Source of the DNA: GCA-002712965 sp913048525
GTDB lineage: Bacteria; Chloroflexota; Dehalococcoidia; Lucifugimonadales; UBA826
Direction: 5' to 3'
Length of the DNA: 64,000 bases
NCBI GenBank assembly: GCA_913048525.1
Contig: CAJWWP010000005.1
Span: 6,461 to 70,460, forward strand
The translations under genes were made by a program, and so were the position numbers. Shown one piece after another: positions 17,607-27,133 of this stretch. Each line of letters opens with the position of its first letter. Within the stretch, counting starts at the first letter, position 1. The notes under the pieces were generated by a model, which saw only the letters and a program-made list of their open reading frames with translations, was not told the origin of the DNA and did no database searches.

Positions 17607-18848
17607 GTGCCTCGAATTCAAACCTTGGATTCATGGAGAGCATATCGTAACTATAGGTTTATCTGGGCAGCCAATTTTTTTGGTAACACTGCCCTGTGGC
17701 TTCAATTATTAACTCTTGGATGGCTTGTAAAGTATCTGTCTGAAGGTGGCGCCAATTCGGCCCTTCTAGTGGTAGGTGTTGGAGGGACAGCTGCTCTTCC
17801 GGGGATATTCATAGGTCCCTGGGGAGGAGTTATTGGTGATCGACTTGATCGCCGCAGACTCATAATTGGCATAGAAATTTTTATGGCACTTTTTGCCTTG
17901 TCTTTCGCATTTCTTGTGAGAATGGATATGGTGGAAGTCTGGCACGCGTTTTTTTACGCTTTTGTGGCAGGAAGTTGTGAATCAATTAAGATGCCCGTAA
18001 AGCAGGCGCTTATTGCCAATACAGTGGCGCCGGATTCTCTTAGTAACGCATATGCTACGAATGTATTGACCATTCCGGGAACCAGGATGATAGGTCCATT
18101 TGTTGGTGGCATCATCGTTGCGTCACTTGGGTTTTTCTGGAATTTTATTTTTGAAGCACTACTCTATTTGGGTGTAGTTTGTTCCCTTATTCCGATGAAA
18201 ACTCCTTTCAAACAGACGAACTCAAATTCTGCACCTGGTGTCGCTGGGTTTTTTGAAGATATGGTGGAAGGGTTCAGATACTTATGGAAGAAACAAAGGG
18301 TACTTGCGTTAATGATCGGCCTGTCCTCTGCGCCGAATATAGTTTGTCACCCTGTGATTTTCCTGTTGCCGATGTTCACCGCGAATGTACTTCATCAGGG
18401 ACCTGATTTTGGTGGGTATTTCATGGCAGTCAATGGTGCAGGCGGCTTAATAATGGTGTTTTTGTTGTCAGCGTTTGGATTTCCCAAAAAGAGAGGAATG
18501 GCCTGCATCATTTCCGCTCTAGCCAGTGCGGTTCTCACTCTTATTTTCAGTCAGTCTATATGGATGCCGATGGCCTTTCTCGTGTTGGCGCTTTTTGGAG
18601 CCACCCAGACCATGTATAGGACTACCAATGGAGTTCTAACTCAAGTTTTGACCGATGATGAATACAGGGTCCGAATCACTAGTCTTAATAGAATTGTAAT
18701 GGGAATGGTGATATTTTTTAGCTTGGGGATAGGTTGGTTTGCCGACTCTACTTCGCCACGCTGGTCTCTGGCAGTCATGGGAGGATTAGCCATTGCAATT
18801 TCCCTGCTTTTTTTCCTGGGTTCAAAAAGAATCAGAGAGCAAGAATAG
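17607..18848 (+). CDS. MFS transporter (EntS/DHA3-like)
   Basis: A 413-residue carrier with about 12 helices. The N-terminal YRNYRFIWAANFFGNTALWLQ segment and GDRLDRRRL loop identify the same MFS branch as the protein at 7534. The start appears to be GTG at 17607; the ribosome-binding site is weak. It follows the mandelate racemase-like gene by 69 bp and converges with the sulfatase, leaving only 5 bp. Substrate unknown. Confidence 0.82.
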   Translation: MPRIQTLDSWRAYRNYRFIWAANFFGNTALWLQLLTLGWLVKYLSEGGANSALLVVGVGGTAALPGIFIGPWGGVIGDRLDRRRLIIGIEIFMALFALSFAFLVRMDMVEVWHAFFYAFVAGSCESIKMPVKQALIANTVAPDSLSNAYATNVLTIPGTRMIGPFVGGIIVASLGFFWNFIFEALLYLGVVCSLIPMKTPFKQTNSNSAPGVAGFFEDMVEGFRYLWKKQRVLALMIGLSSAPNIVCHPVIFLLPMFTANVLHQGPDFGGYFMAVNGAGGLIMVFLLSAFGFPKKRGMACIISALASAVLTLIFSQSIWMPMAFLVLALFGATQTMYRTTNGVLTQVLTDDEYRVRITSLNRIVMGMVIFFSLGIGWFADSTSPRWSLAVMGGLAIAISLLFFLGSKRIREQE

Positions 18849-18853
18849 TAAAG

Positions 18854-20491
18854 CTAGCCCGATCTATGGGCATACGAAGAGATCATCTCTGGATTCCATA
18901 AATGTCCTGGTAATGGCCAATTTTGGACTTCGCATCGTTTCATCCATTCTTTGTAGGAATTGAGCATTTCTCTAACTCTGTCACTTTCTCCGTCAACAAG
19001 ATTAGACAGTTCTGTTCGGTCTTCTAACATGTTGTAGAACTCCCAGTTATGACCAACTTCGCTGACTAATTTCCACTCTCCATATCGCATAGCCTTACTT
19101 CCCTCATGTTCCCAATAAATCGGCTCTTTTCTCTCCCATGAGCCTGTTTCAATCGCCTGCATAAAACTGTGCCCTTCCAATGGTTTTGTAGCGTTTCCAT
19201 TAAGTTCTGAGGGATACTGGGCGTTGGCAGCATCATAAATTGTTGCAGCAATGTCTATAATGTGGGTTGCCTCGGTTATTATCGATGGTCTAGAAATTTT
19301 TTCTGGCCAGTTCAAAATAAAAGGGGTTGAAATCCCTCCCTCATGAGTCCACCTCTTGAATCTCCGGAATGGAGTATTACTTGCATTTGCCCATGCTAGG
19401 TCATAACTCATGAAAGTGGTATCGGGACCAGGTTCAATATCTTTCCTGTTACCCACGGTCATTGACCTTCCATCGCTTGTTGAAGATGAATATTGAGACG
19501 GATCGGGTCGATTGGTGTCCTCCGCAAGAAATTCAGCGCATCCACCATTGTCAGATAAAAACATGATCACCGTGTCCTTGTCCTCACCAAGTTCTTTTAA
19601 TTTAGTGAGGATTTTTCCAATTCCCTGGTCCATGCGGTCAATCATGGCAGCATATACGGCCATTCTTAAGTCTTCCCACTCCTTATCTTCAGCTTCTTTC
19701 CATGGTCGTGAGGAAGCGTCTCTGGGAGATATGTCCCACTTATCATCAACAATTCCCATGCCCCGCTGTTCTTCATGTCTGTTTTTTCGGAGCGAGTCCC
19801 ATCCGTCACGATAATTTCCTCGATATTTAGCTATGTCTTCCTCAAGAGCATGAAGTGGCCAATGTGGGGCTGTATAAGCTACATGAAGAAAAAATGGATT
19901 ATCCCCAGATGATGCCTTCGTTATCATTGAGACGGCGTTTTCACTGATAGCATCGGTCAGATAGAAATCTGGAGGATCAATTTCAATAAATGTGTCGTTA
20001 TCCATCAATGTTCTAGGATGAAAAAAATTAGCCGCTCCGGCAACTATTCCAAAGAACTGATCAAATCCCCTTTGAGTTGGTGTTGGGTGCCGGTTGTCTC
20101 CAGGATGCCAGCTGTCTTTGTCTAGGAGGTTATAGGAACCTCCTACGTGCCATTTTCCTGACATTAGCGTGGTATATCCGTTTTTCTTAAGGACTTCAGC
20201 AATGGTGGCGCAGTTCTTGTTTAAATAACCTTGGTAGGCTGGCAATCCCATATCGGTCACCATGTGACCTACTCCAGTTTGCTGCGGGTTTAAACCTGTG
20301 AGCAATGCCGCGCGGGATGGGCAGCACCGGGCTGAGTTGTACATTTGGGAAAAACGCAACCCATTATTGGCTAATGAGTCAATGTTTGGAGTGTCTATTT
20401 CAGAACCGAAACAACCAAGGTCTGAATACCCCATATCGTCAGCGAGAATCAAGATAACATTTGGACGGGACTTCATTAAACACACCATCAA
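18854..20491 (-). CDS. Arylsulfatase-type sulfatase
   Basis: A formylglycine-dependent sulfatase of about 540 residues. Residues 8-19 carry RPNVILILADD with the two metal-binding aspartates; the maturation motif CCPSR at 56-60 places the formylglycine cysteine at Cys56, followed by AALLTG. A second metal site lies in FLSDNGG. It hydrolyses sulfate esters and needs a maturase that is not in this window. No signal peptide is evident, so cytoplasmic action after import is likely. TTG (20491), ATG (20488) and ATG (20476) are candidate starts; the last fits the domain edge best. Confidence 0.88.
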   Translation of the reverse strand: MMVCLMKSRPNVILILADDMGYSDLGCFGSEIDTPNIDSLANNGLRFSQMYNSARCCPSRAALLTGLNPQQTGVGHMVTDMGLPAYQGYLNKNCATIAEVLKKNGYTTLMSGKWHVGGSYNLLDKDSWHPGDNRHPTPTQRGFDQFFGIVAGAANFFHPRTLMDNDTFIEIDPPDFYLTDAISENAVSMITKASSGDNPFFLHVAYTAPHWPLHALEEDIAKYRGNYRDGWDSLRKNRHEEQRGMGIVDDKWDISPRDASSRPWKEAEDKEWEDLRMAVYAAMIDRMDQGIGKILTKLKELGEDKDTVIMFLSDNGGCAEFLAEDTNRPDPSQYSSSTSDGRSMTVGNRKDIEPGPDTTFMSYDLAWANASNTPFRRFKRWTHEGGISTPFILNWPEKISRPSIITEATHIIDIAATIYDAANAQYPSELNGNATKPLEGHSFMQAIETGSWERKEPIYWEHEGSKAMRYGEWKLVSEVGHNWEFYNMLEDRTELSNLVDGESDRVREMLNSYKEWMKRCEVQNWPLPGHLWNPEMISSYAHRSG

Positions 20492-20768
20492 TTACTAAAA
20501 TTAAGTAGTCGCAATGATATTAATCTAAATATAAATTAGTTTTTTGAGCTAATCACTATTATTCGTTGGTGTTTTTCTACCACATAAGTAGACTGACAAA
20601 TCAGCTTGGACTAGTATTAAGGAATCGCAATTCCTGCAATTTTTTGCAGGCTCTTTGCGTATAGAGGGTAAATTGCTCTTTAAGTTACTGTAAATCTATG
20701 GTTTGTGAAAGTCACTAAAAATTGCTCATTTTTCTGCCCATTAATCCTTCAGAGTTGGTATTTCAGTA
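20492..20768. other. Divergent intergenic region with two overlapping hairpins
   Basis: The 277-bp space between the sulfatase (minus) and an MFS gene (plus) must contain both promoters. The only marked structure is a pair of short inverted repeats: GGAAT/ATTCC at 20621-20634 and CCTGCAA/TTGCAGG at 20633-20650. They share two bases and could act as an operator or a leader switch. I cannot assign a specific regulator. Confidence 0.4.
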
Positions 20769-22091
20769 ATGAAAGACAACGAAGATATGGGCTCTTCAAA
20801 TAAAACAGAATCCCCCCAAAAGGGACTTTACTACGGCTGGTATCTGATTCCAGTATTTGGATCAATAATGCTGGTTGCTACAACACCTCTGTTTCATGCG
20901 ATGGGAATATGGGCCGTGGCCATGGAAAATGCCTTTGGTTGGAATCGCACTAAGCTGTCATTGGCATTGACTTTTACTAGAGTTGAAGGGGGAATATTAG
21001 GTCCGCTAGAAGGTTATCTGATTGACAAATTCGGAACTCGACGCATGGTGTTAATTGGTATGTTGATCATGGCCGTGGGCTGGATAATTTTCAGTCGGAT
21101 CAATCATCTTTTTGTATTTTATATCGCCTACCTGGTCATTGCTCTCGGTCAAGGTTTGGGTAGCTGGTTAGCTCTAAATACAATGATAAACAATTGGTTT
21201 GTGAGAAAAAGGTCAATGGCTATGGGTTTGGGAAACTCTGTTTCCAGATTTGGGTCTTTGATTTTGGTCCCACTTTTAGCTTGGTTAATGGATCCCGATT
21301 TTCCTGAGAGATTCGGATGGAGTAATACGTCACTTGTAATTGGGATTGTTGTTATTTTACTCGCCTTCCCTTTGACGAGATTAATCAGAAATAGGCCGGA
21401 GGACCATGGTCTCTTACCCGACGGGGATACCCCAGAAGAGGCTAGAAAATATAAAGAGGAGGCGGTTAAAACCGGGGTCGAGCAAATTGATTTCACGGTT
21501 TCTCAGGCTCTAAGGGAGCCATCATTTTGGCTCATAAGTTTTGGGCATGGGTTCACATCCATGGTACTGCTTGCTTTAATGCTTCATCTTGCCCCTATGA
21601 TGACCGACGAAGGTTATAGCATACAAACAGCCGCTTATGTCGTTTCTGGGTACACTGGGGTGTCCATGGTGTTTCAATTAGTCGGGGGATACATGGGGGA
21701 TAGGGTTCCAAAAAACGTAGCCCTTATGGTATTTACTATGTCTCAGGCATTGGGGGTGTTATTACTGACTTTTGGACCTCCAACGCTGTTGGTAGCTTAC
21801 GGGTTTGCCCTATTATTTGGCATTGGTTTTGGAGGTCGTAATCCTATTTCTGCCGCGATTAGGGGAGATTATTTCGGTAGAAAGAATTTTGGAAAGATAA
21901 TGGGAATTTCCCAGGTGCCTATGAATGTACTACTACTTATTGGGCCAGTTTTTGCAGGATTCATGAGGGACTGGAAAGGGGACTACACCATTGCGTTCGG
22001 TGTTTTAGGGGTGCTCTGTATGTTTGGCGGAATCTGTTTCTTCTTTGCGAAAAAACCCAGTTATCCAAATACTTCGATAGTTCCTTCTTAG
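20769..22091 (+). CDS. MFS transporter (monocarboxylate / oxalate-formate antiporter-like)
   Basis: A 440-residue carrier with about 12 helices. The FGWNRTKLSLALTF segment and DKFGTRRMV loop place it in the same organic-acid branch as the genes at 3779 and 13558. It is divergent from the sulfatase, so the two may be co-regulated. Its TAG stop shares a 4-bp TTAG with the TAA stop of the convergent flavin monooxygenase. Substrate unknown. Confidence 0.84.
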   Translation: MKDNEDMGSSNKTESPQKGLYYGWYLIPVFGSIMLVATTPLFHAMGIWAVAMENAFGWNRTKLSLALTFTRVEGGILGPLEGYLIDKFGTRRMVLIGMLIMAVGWIIFSRINHLFVFYIAYLVIALGQGLGSWLALNTMINNWFVRKRSMAMGLGNSVSRFGSLILVPLLAWLMDPDFPERFGWSNTSLVIGIVVILLAFPLTRLIRNRPEDHGLLPDGDTPEEARKYKEEAVKTGVEQIDFTVSQALREPSFWLISFGHGFTSMVLLALMLHLAPMMTDEGYSIQTAAYVVSGYTGVSMVFQLVGGYMGDRVPKNVALMVFTMSQALGVLLLTFGPPTLLVAYGFALLFGIGFGGRNPISAAIRGDYFGRKNFGKIMGISQVPMNVLLLIGPVFAGFMRDWKGDYTIAFGVLGVLCMFGGICFFFAKKPSYPNTSIVPS

Positions 22092-23152
22092 GTCGTGGTT
22101 TTAGCTTTGCTTATGCTGGCTATATCGAGGCATTCTGCTACCAGCTGGTAAGACCGCTTCCGGTGGTCAAAGTCGTAACAATTGGAAACGATCCCAAGAT
22201 CATTGGTCTGGTACCGGTCCGCGGCTTTTAAAAGGCCATCCCGCACCTGTTCGGGATCTCCCTCTATGTAGCTTCTGGTTTCGTATTTTAAATACTCCTT
22301 CGCTTGGGTATCTAATGGCCAGTTAATTGCCTCATCAGGAGGTAGTAGACCATGTGTTGATAATCCCAGTCGGGAGATAATTTTGTTTAGGTTTCTAGAA
22401 GACCCAATATAATGAGCTTCCTCCTCAGTGGGAGCACAAATGACCTGAAGCCCAACGTTTAGAAGAGGTTCTGAAAGATAGGAAGAAGGTTTGAATTCGT
22501 TTCTGTACATATTACATATCTGTGGTCCGTACTCAGAGGTGTTTCCAAAGAAGTCAGCGAAGCTGAAAGGTAATCCCATCTCCGCAGCTAGCTTCGCACT
22601 ATAGTCGCTTGAACCTAATAGCCATATATGCGGAGAGGAATTGTTTTGTGACCCCGGATGAGCGACGATTCCAGATAAAGGGTTACCTTCCTTTATACCA
22701 CCGTTCAAAAAGTCCGCCAGGTCCCTAACCATCTGTGGAAAGTCCTGGTATACGTCCATCGTGGGTCTCGGATAAGTGAGCGCAGCCGCTGTTCTTCTAT
22801 CACTGCCCGGTGCCCTACCTATACCAAGGTCAACTCGATCTGGGTAGAAGGAATCTAAGACACTGAATTGTTCTGCAACCTTTAGCGCAGAATAATGACT
22901 GAGCATAACACCGCCACTTCCCACCCTGATATGTTTTGTTTTCGCAGCTATTTGTCCGATAAGTATTTCTGGACTTGTTCCTGAAAAAGAACTGGAGTTG
23001 TGATGTTCTGCAACCCAGTATCGAGAGTAGCCAATTTTTTCTACCCAAGTCGCAAGTTCTACCGACTCCCGAAGTGCGTCGGAAGAAGTTCCACCTTTAC
23101 GTACAGGCGATTGATCTACGACAGTTAGTTTCATTTCCTGTTTATTTGTCAT
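22088..23152 (-). CDS. LLM-class flavin-dependent oxidoreductase (luciferase-like)
   Basis: A 354-residue bacterial luciferase-family TIM-barrel protein. The N-terminal LTVVDQSPVRKG, then YWVAEHHN, GSGGVMLSHYS, and RVDLGIGRAPGSD follow the MsnO8 branch of this family. It should use FMNH2 or F420H2 supplied by a reductase to oxygenate or oxidise an organic substrate. Such monooxygenases are repeatedly expanded in SAR202-type genomes. The first ATG (23152) has no obvious Shine-Dalgarno; an ATG seven codons in is an alternative. No flavin reductase is adjacent. Confidence 0.85.
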   Translation of the reverse strand: MTNKQEMKLTVVDQSPVRKGGTSSDALRESVELATWVEKIGYSRYWVAEHHNSSSFSGTSPEILIGQIAAKTKHIRVGSGGVMLSHYSALKVAEQFSVLDSFYPDRVDLGIGRAPGSDRRTAAALTYPRPTMDVYQDFPQMVRDLADFLNGGIKEGNPLSGIVAHPGSQNNSSPHIWLLGSSDYSAKLAAEMGLPFSFADFFGNTSEYGPQICNMYRNEFKPSSYLSEPLLNVGLQVICAPTEEEAHYIGSSRNLNKIISRLGLSTHGLLPPDEAINWPLDTQAKEYLKYETRSYIEGDPEQVRDGLLKAADRYQTNDLGIVSNCYDFDHRKRSYQLVAECLDIASISKAKTTT

Positions 23153-23272
23153 TTGAGTGATTCAAAGCATAGCAGAATACAAGTTGGTCGATCCAAGTGG
23201 AGTAAAATTAATGTTTGTATCTAATTGCTTGGGTTCCTGGGTCATAGAAATATGACTTAAAAACTGCAGTGA

Positions 23273-23278
23273 AGGGAG
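23273..23278 (+). promoter_or_regulatory. Ribosome-binding site deciding a non-ATG start
   Basis: An AGGGAG lies directly after a TGA stop (23270-23272) in the DMT-transporter frame. The first in-frame initiators downstream are ATT (23279, 23282) and ATC (23288); the ATC is nine bases away, an ideal distance. The first ATG is 160 bp further on, inside the transporter domain. Confidence 0.55.
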
Positions 23279-23287
23279 ATTATTACA

Positions 23288-24232
23288 ATCGATTTAGAAT
23301 CTGCTGCCAAAGATAAGCGCAGACCTGCTGGACTATTTCCAAGTATTTTCAATGTTTTTCTGGCACTTATATGGGGTGGGAATAATGTCAGCATAAAGGT
23401 ATCTCTGGAATATGGGGCTCCTCTACAAGTTGGGTGGATGAGATTTGTTCTGGGCGGTATTGTCACAGCAGGGTACATGGTTTGGAGAGGCGATTCTTTT
23501 CGCGTATCTTCCAAGGAGATTTTTCCACTGGCATGTCTTTCACTACTTTTCGTCGTGCAAATAATGCTTATGAATTATGGGCAATATTTCACTAGCGCTG
23601 GTCATGCCACTGCTCTTAACGCTACCTTCCCAATCTGGGCCGCTATTTTTGCACATTTTATAGTTCCATCCGATAGGTTACACAGATGGAAAATTGTCGC
23701 CATTATTTTTTCCTATGCGGGAATTCTTGCCATCGTTGTTGGGGATACTGGTTTTGATGGGGAGTCAGCAGATGGAGAGACTTTTGTTGGTGACTTTATG
23801 AGTTTGGCCTCTGCAGCATTGCTTGGGCTGAGGTTAGTTCTGATGTCTAACTTTACCCAGAATATGTCTGAAGCAAAAATGTTATTGAGTATGCTGCTAG
23901 TAGGGATATTATTTTTTGTTACAGGTAGCTATATTTTTGAAAACCCCATTTATTCGTGGGATCCTCGTTTCTGGGTGGCACTGTTTTATCAGGGTGTGGT
24001 TATAGCCGGATTTGGATTCCTATCGAATGCATGGCTTGTTAAGCGATACTTGCCCTCAACTGTAACGTTTTTTAACTTTATTCAACCTGCGGCTGGCGTG
24101 ACTCTTGCCTGGATAGTACTTGGTGAAGATCCAGGTAGTGGTTTGTTATTAGGGTTGTTACTTATTGTCATTGGAGCATTGGTGCATGGGGGAGAAGCCT
24201 TTCTGAAGGCTAGGAAAGCGTCGGTGCATTAG
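23288..24232 (+). CDS. EamA/DMT-family permease with apparent non-canonical start
   Basis: A drug/metabolite transporter with about ten helices in two EamA repeats (ALIWGGNN... in the first, NAWLVKRYLPS...VTLAWIVLGEDPG in the second). The first ATG in frame (23438) would delete the first helix, which is clearly encoded upstream as FNVFLALIWGGNNVSIKV. The frame is open from 23273 but contains no ATG, GTG or TTG before 23438. With a strong AGGGAG at 23273-23278, the best initiation point is the ATC at 23288, giving 314 residues, a normal family length. A single-base change from ATG, a sequencing error, or true ATC initiation are all possible. Exported or imported compound unknown. Confidence 0.72.
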   Translation: MDLESAAKDKRRPAGLFPSIFNVFLALIWGGNNVSIKVSLEYGAPLQVGWMRFVLGGIVTAGYMVWRGDSFRVSSKEIFPLACLSLLFVVQIMLMNYGQYFTSAGHATALNATFPIWAAIFAHFIVPSDRLHRWKIVAIIFSYAGILAIVVGDTGFDGESADGETFVGDFMSLASAALLGLRLVLMSNFTQNMSEAKMLLSMLLVGILFFVTGSYIFENPIYSWDPRFWVALFYQGVVIAGFGFLSNAWLVKRYLPSTVTFFNFIQPAAGVTLAWIVLGEDPGSGLLLGLLLIVIGALVHGGEAFLKARKASVH

Positions 24233-24286
24233 TCAAAATTAAATATTCTTCTTACAGAAAATAACAGAGATTACAGGATTTAAAAA

Positions 24287-25405
24287 ATGAAGATAATTGA
24301 TGTGGTTAGTGAAGTTTTCGAGTGGGAGAGACCAGGGATATGGAACGGGGGACATTTCTATGGTCCCGGTCGCTTGCACAAGGTTACAGTTAAGACTGAC
24401 GAGGGTATTGAAGGGCATGGTTGGAATGGAGGTACCGCGGCGGAACGTCCTCTCGCTATATTCCCTCCTTTTGTTGACTATTTTAGAGAGATTTTGATTG
24501 GGCGAGATCCTATGGATACTCGTTCTATTGCGCAGGATCTTGGTGAGAAACACATTAAAATATTGGGTCCTGGTGGTGTGAACACGCAGGTTTTGGCTGC
24601 GATTAATATCGCCTGCTGGGATATTAAAGGTAAGGCTTTAGGTAGGTCTGTGCATGATTTGTTGGGAGGTGCCCAGGACCGCATCAGAACTTATATAGCA
24701 GGTGGTTACTATGCTGAAGGCAAAGGTCTAGAGGAATTACAAGAAGAGGTGCTTTTTAACATTCATGAAATGCACGCTGGAGCCGTCAAAATAAAGATTG
24801 GTGATCCTAACCAGGGAGTCATTGGGGATATGAAGCGTGTGGAGGCAGCCCGAAAAGCGGTCGGGGATGATGTTGTTCTTATGGTGGATGCAAATTGTGC
24901 TCTCGACTTAGATACTTCTTTGGAATTCTCAGATGAGTTGGAAAAGTATGGGGTTTATTGGTTTGAAGAACCTATGCCAATACATAGGTACAAGGAACAT
25001 GGAACTCTAAAAGCAGCTTCAAATGTAAAAATTGCGACTGGAGAAAATGGATATCATCTTTCCCATTTTGAAACACTGATGGATAACCATGGTGCCGATA
25101 TTTTGAATGTTGACGTCACTATATGCCCGGGATATGACGTTGCCAAAGATGTCACTGATCTCGCTTTAGAGCGCGGAGTGTCAGTGGCCCCTCACGGATG
25201 TCAGGAACTACAACTTCCTCTTGCCGCTGCGATTCCCCATGGAGAATTCCTTGAATATTATCCAGTAGCTGTAGACCCCCTAAGGGCTGATATGTTTTTG
25301 CCCCGTATGGTGCCGGATGATGACGGGTATGTAACTGTACCCGACAGGCCCGGTATAGGTTTTGAATTGAACATGGAAGTCTTAAATAAATATAGAGTTG
25401 GGTAG
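24287..25405 (+). CDS. Mandelate racemase-subgroup acid-sugar dehydratase (enolase superfamily)
   Basis: A 372-residue enolase-superfamily enzyme. Second-strand bases are Lys168-x-Lys170 (KIK); metal ligands are Asp201 (VDAN), Glu227 (FEEP) and Glu253 (TGEN); His303 (APHG) with an upstream Asp forms the His-Asp dyad that defines the mandelate racemase subgroup. Dehydration of an acid sugar such as a galactonate or related aldonate is the likeliest role. AGGA lies about eight bases before the ATG. It is 54 bp after the DMT permease and 8 bp before the GNAT gene. Confidence 0.86.
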   Translation: MKIIDVVSEVFEWERPGIWNGGHFYGPGRLHKVTVKTDEGIEGHGWNGGTAAERPLAIFPPFVDYFREILIGRDPMDTRSIAQDLGEKHIKILGPGGVNTQVLAAINIACWDIKGKALGRSVHDLLGGAQDRIRTYIAGGYYAEGKGLEELQEEVLFNIHEMHAGAVKIKIGDPNQGVIGDMKRVEAARKAVGDDVVLMVDANCALDLDTSLEFSDELEKYGVYWFEEPMPIHRYKEHGTLKAASNVKIATGENGYHLSHFETLMDNHGADILNVDVTICPGYDVAKDVTDLALERGVSVAPHGCQELQLPLAAAIPHGEFLEYYPVAVDPLRADMFLPRMVPDDDGYVTVPDRPGIGFELNMEVLNKYRVG

Positions 25406-25413
25406 CTTTAAAT

Positions 25414-26013
25414 TTGACTAAGAGGGACGTTGGAATTTCCACAGATTTGACTATGTGGGGGACTATTCCGATAACAGTTCATTTTTTGGAAGTTACTTCA
25501 GAAAAGGAAGTAGTTCCCAAAAAAACTGAAGTTTCTAGCATTCGGATTTACCAGGTTTTAAAACCGGACCCTAGGTTTGCTCAATGGTTATATCAAAAGG
25601 TGGGCAGTAGTTGGTATTGGATCGACAGATATTTTTGGAGTCTGCAACAATGGAAGAGTCGATTTAATGATCCCAGAGTTACACTTTGGGTTATGGAGAT
25701 AGAGTCCCACAACGATGCACAGATTGCAGGCTACTATGAGCTTGATAATAGATCTAATAAGAGTACTGAGATATCTTATTTTGGTCTTATGGGCCGTGCA
25801 ATTGGAAAAGGTCTTGGTGCCCATATGCTCAGTGATAGCCTTCAAAGGGCGTTTACTTTAGGAGCTAATAGGGTTTGGCTGCACACCTGTAGCCTGGACC
25901 ATCCAAATGCTCTCACCAATTACGAGGCGAGAGGGATGCGTGTGTACAAGACGGTCCAGGATACTCAATCAATTCCCCCTGGCTGGCCTTACTCAACGAC
26001 GGGGGATTGGTAG
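25414..26013 (+). CDS. GNAT-family N-acetyltransferase
   Basis: About 199 residues from a TTG at 25414, only 8 bp after the dehydratase gene. The acetyl-CoA pyrophosphate-binding loop GRAIGKGLG is visible, followed by the helix HMLSDSLQRAF and the C-terminal HPNALTNYEARGM strand-turn typical of the fold. The N-terminal 35 or so residues are not domain-like, so an ATG at 25453 could be the true start. Acceptor substrate unknown. It nearly abuts the convergent NHL gene (one base between them). Confidence 0.75.
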   Translation: MTKRDVGISTDLTMWGTIPITVHFLEVTSEKEVVPKKTEVSSIRIYQVLKPDPRFAQWLYQKVGSSWYWIDRYFWSLQQWKSRFNDPRVTLWVMEIESHNDAQIAGYYELDNRSNKSTEISYFGLMGRAIGKGLGAHMLSDSLQRAFTLGANRVWLHTCSLDHPNALTNYEARGMRVYKTVQDTQSIPPGWPYSTTGDW

Positions 26014-26014
26014 C

Positions 26015-26965
26015 CTATATTTTCTTGAGTTTACTCAAGGAACGAAGCTCTTTTGGAGGAGTCATATTACTCCCCCGGATTGTATATGACACCTCACCAA
26101 CATAAATATCGCCGCGGGAATCAACGCCCACACCGTGAGGTGCGATAAATTTTCCAGGCTCTTCTCCCTCTTCAGGATGGCCTATTCGTGCCAGTTTCTC
26201 ACCTGATGGACTGATGATACTAATGTTATGGCCATGGTTCGGAGGAGTAGGATCCTCTCGAGTGCCACCTGGAAGCTCGCCTATGTATATGTTTCCGTCG
26301 GGTCCTATAGTTAATCCATTAGGCATGAATATGTCATTCCAGACATCAAGTACGTTTCCGTCTGTGTCAAACACTTGTACTCGGTGTGCTTCACGATCTG
26401 CCACTATAACCCTATCGTCATTATCAACTGCTATGTTATGTGGTCGGAGAAATTGACCAGGCTCTATACCAGGTTCTCCCCAAGATTTGATGTGTTGTCC
26501 TTCAGGTGAATATTTGTGGACTCTGAAATTACCATAACCATCTGTGATGAATATGTCTCCATTTTTCTTTGATACCGCAGCATGTGTTGGTCGGTTAAAC
26601 GGGTCACCCTTCCATATTTCAGATGCCTGACCTGGGGTGCCTATCGTCATGAGTAGATCTCCATCACGGGTAAATTTTGTTATGGTGTGGATACCGTCGT
26701 CGGCACAATAGACTGTGTCATCTGGACCTATAAATATACCGTGTGTTCGATTACTGAATATTCCTGCCCCAAAGCCGCGTAAGAAATTTCCATCTCTATC
26801 AAATACCATCACGGGATGGTCTGTATTACGACTGAACGTATATACTTCATCTTGAGAATCTACGGCCACTCCAGGAGTTTCTATTAATCTTGCTCCATCT
26901 GGCAGTGTAGGCCACATGTCTACCGCCTCATATTTGAAATTTCCGCTTCCTACTGTGACGCTCAT
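26015..26965 (-). CDS. NHL-repeat six-bladed beta-propeller protein
   Basis: A 316-residue beta-propeller built from NHL-type repeats. Recurrent blades read as (H)GVAVD/GIFIGPDDTVY, AVSKKNGDIFITDG, NIAVDNDDRVIVADRE, GLTIGPDGNIYIGE and GVGVDSRGDIYVGE. Similar proteins include the lyase domain of peptidyl-glycine alpha-amidating enzyme and lactonase-like hydrolases, but the catalytic residues cannot be assigned with confidence. No signal peptide is seen. Start supported by AAGGAG. Confidence 0.8.
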   Translation of the reverse strand: MSVTVGSGNFKYEAVDMWPTLPDGARLIETPGVAVDSQDEVYTFSRNTDHPVMVFDRDGNFLRGFGAGIFSNRTHGIFIGPDDTVYCADDGIHTITKFTRDGDLLMTIGTPGQASEIWKGDPFNRPTHAAVSKKNGDIFITDGYGNFRVHKYSPEGQHIKSWGEPGIEPGQFLRPHNIAVDNDDRVIVADREAHRVQVFDTDGNVLDVWNDIFMPNGLTIGPDGNIYIGELPGGTREDPTPPNHGHNISIISPSGEKLARIGHPEEGEEPGKFIAPHGVGVDSRGDIYVGEVSYTIRGSNMTPPKELRSLSKLKKI

Positions 26966-27133
26966 CTTAAATTCTCCTTGATCTACTTCTTATTACAGGT
27001 TCTAAAAATATATCTCTGGTACACGTGACAGATTTTTATTGTAGACGCGAAGATACCACTGCCTTATATCGGGGTCAATTTACTAAGAAATGTTTAACTG
27101 ATAGCAATAGCTATAGAATCTGGTTCATGACAT

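Noticed and set aside
23270..23272. A second Sec codon at the TGA upstream of the DMT permease
   Set aside because: No coding resemblance precedes it, and a ribosome-binding site follows it directly.
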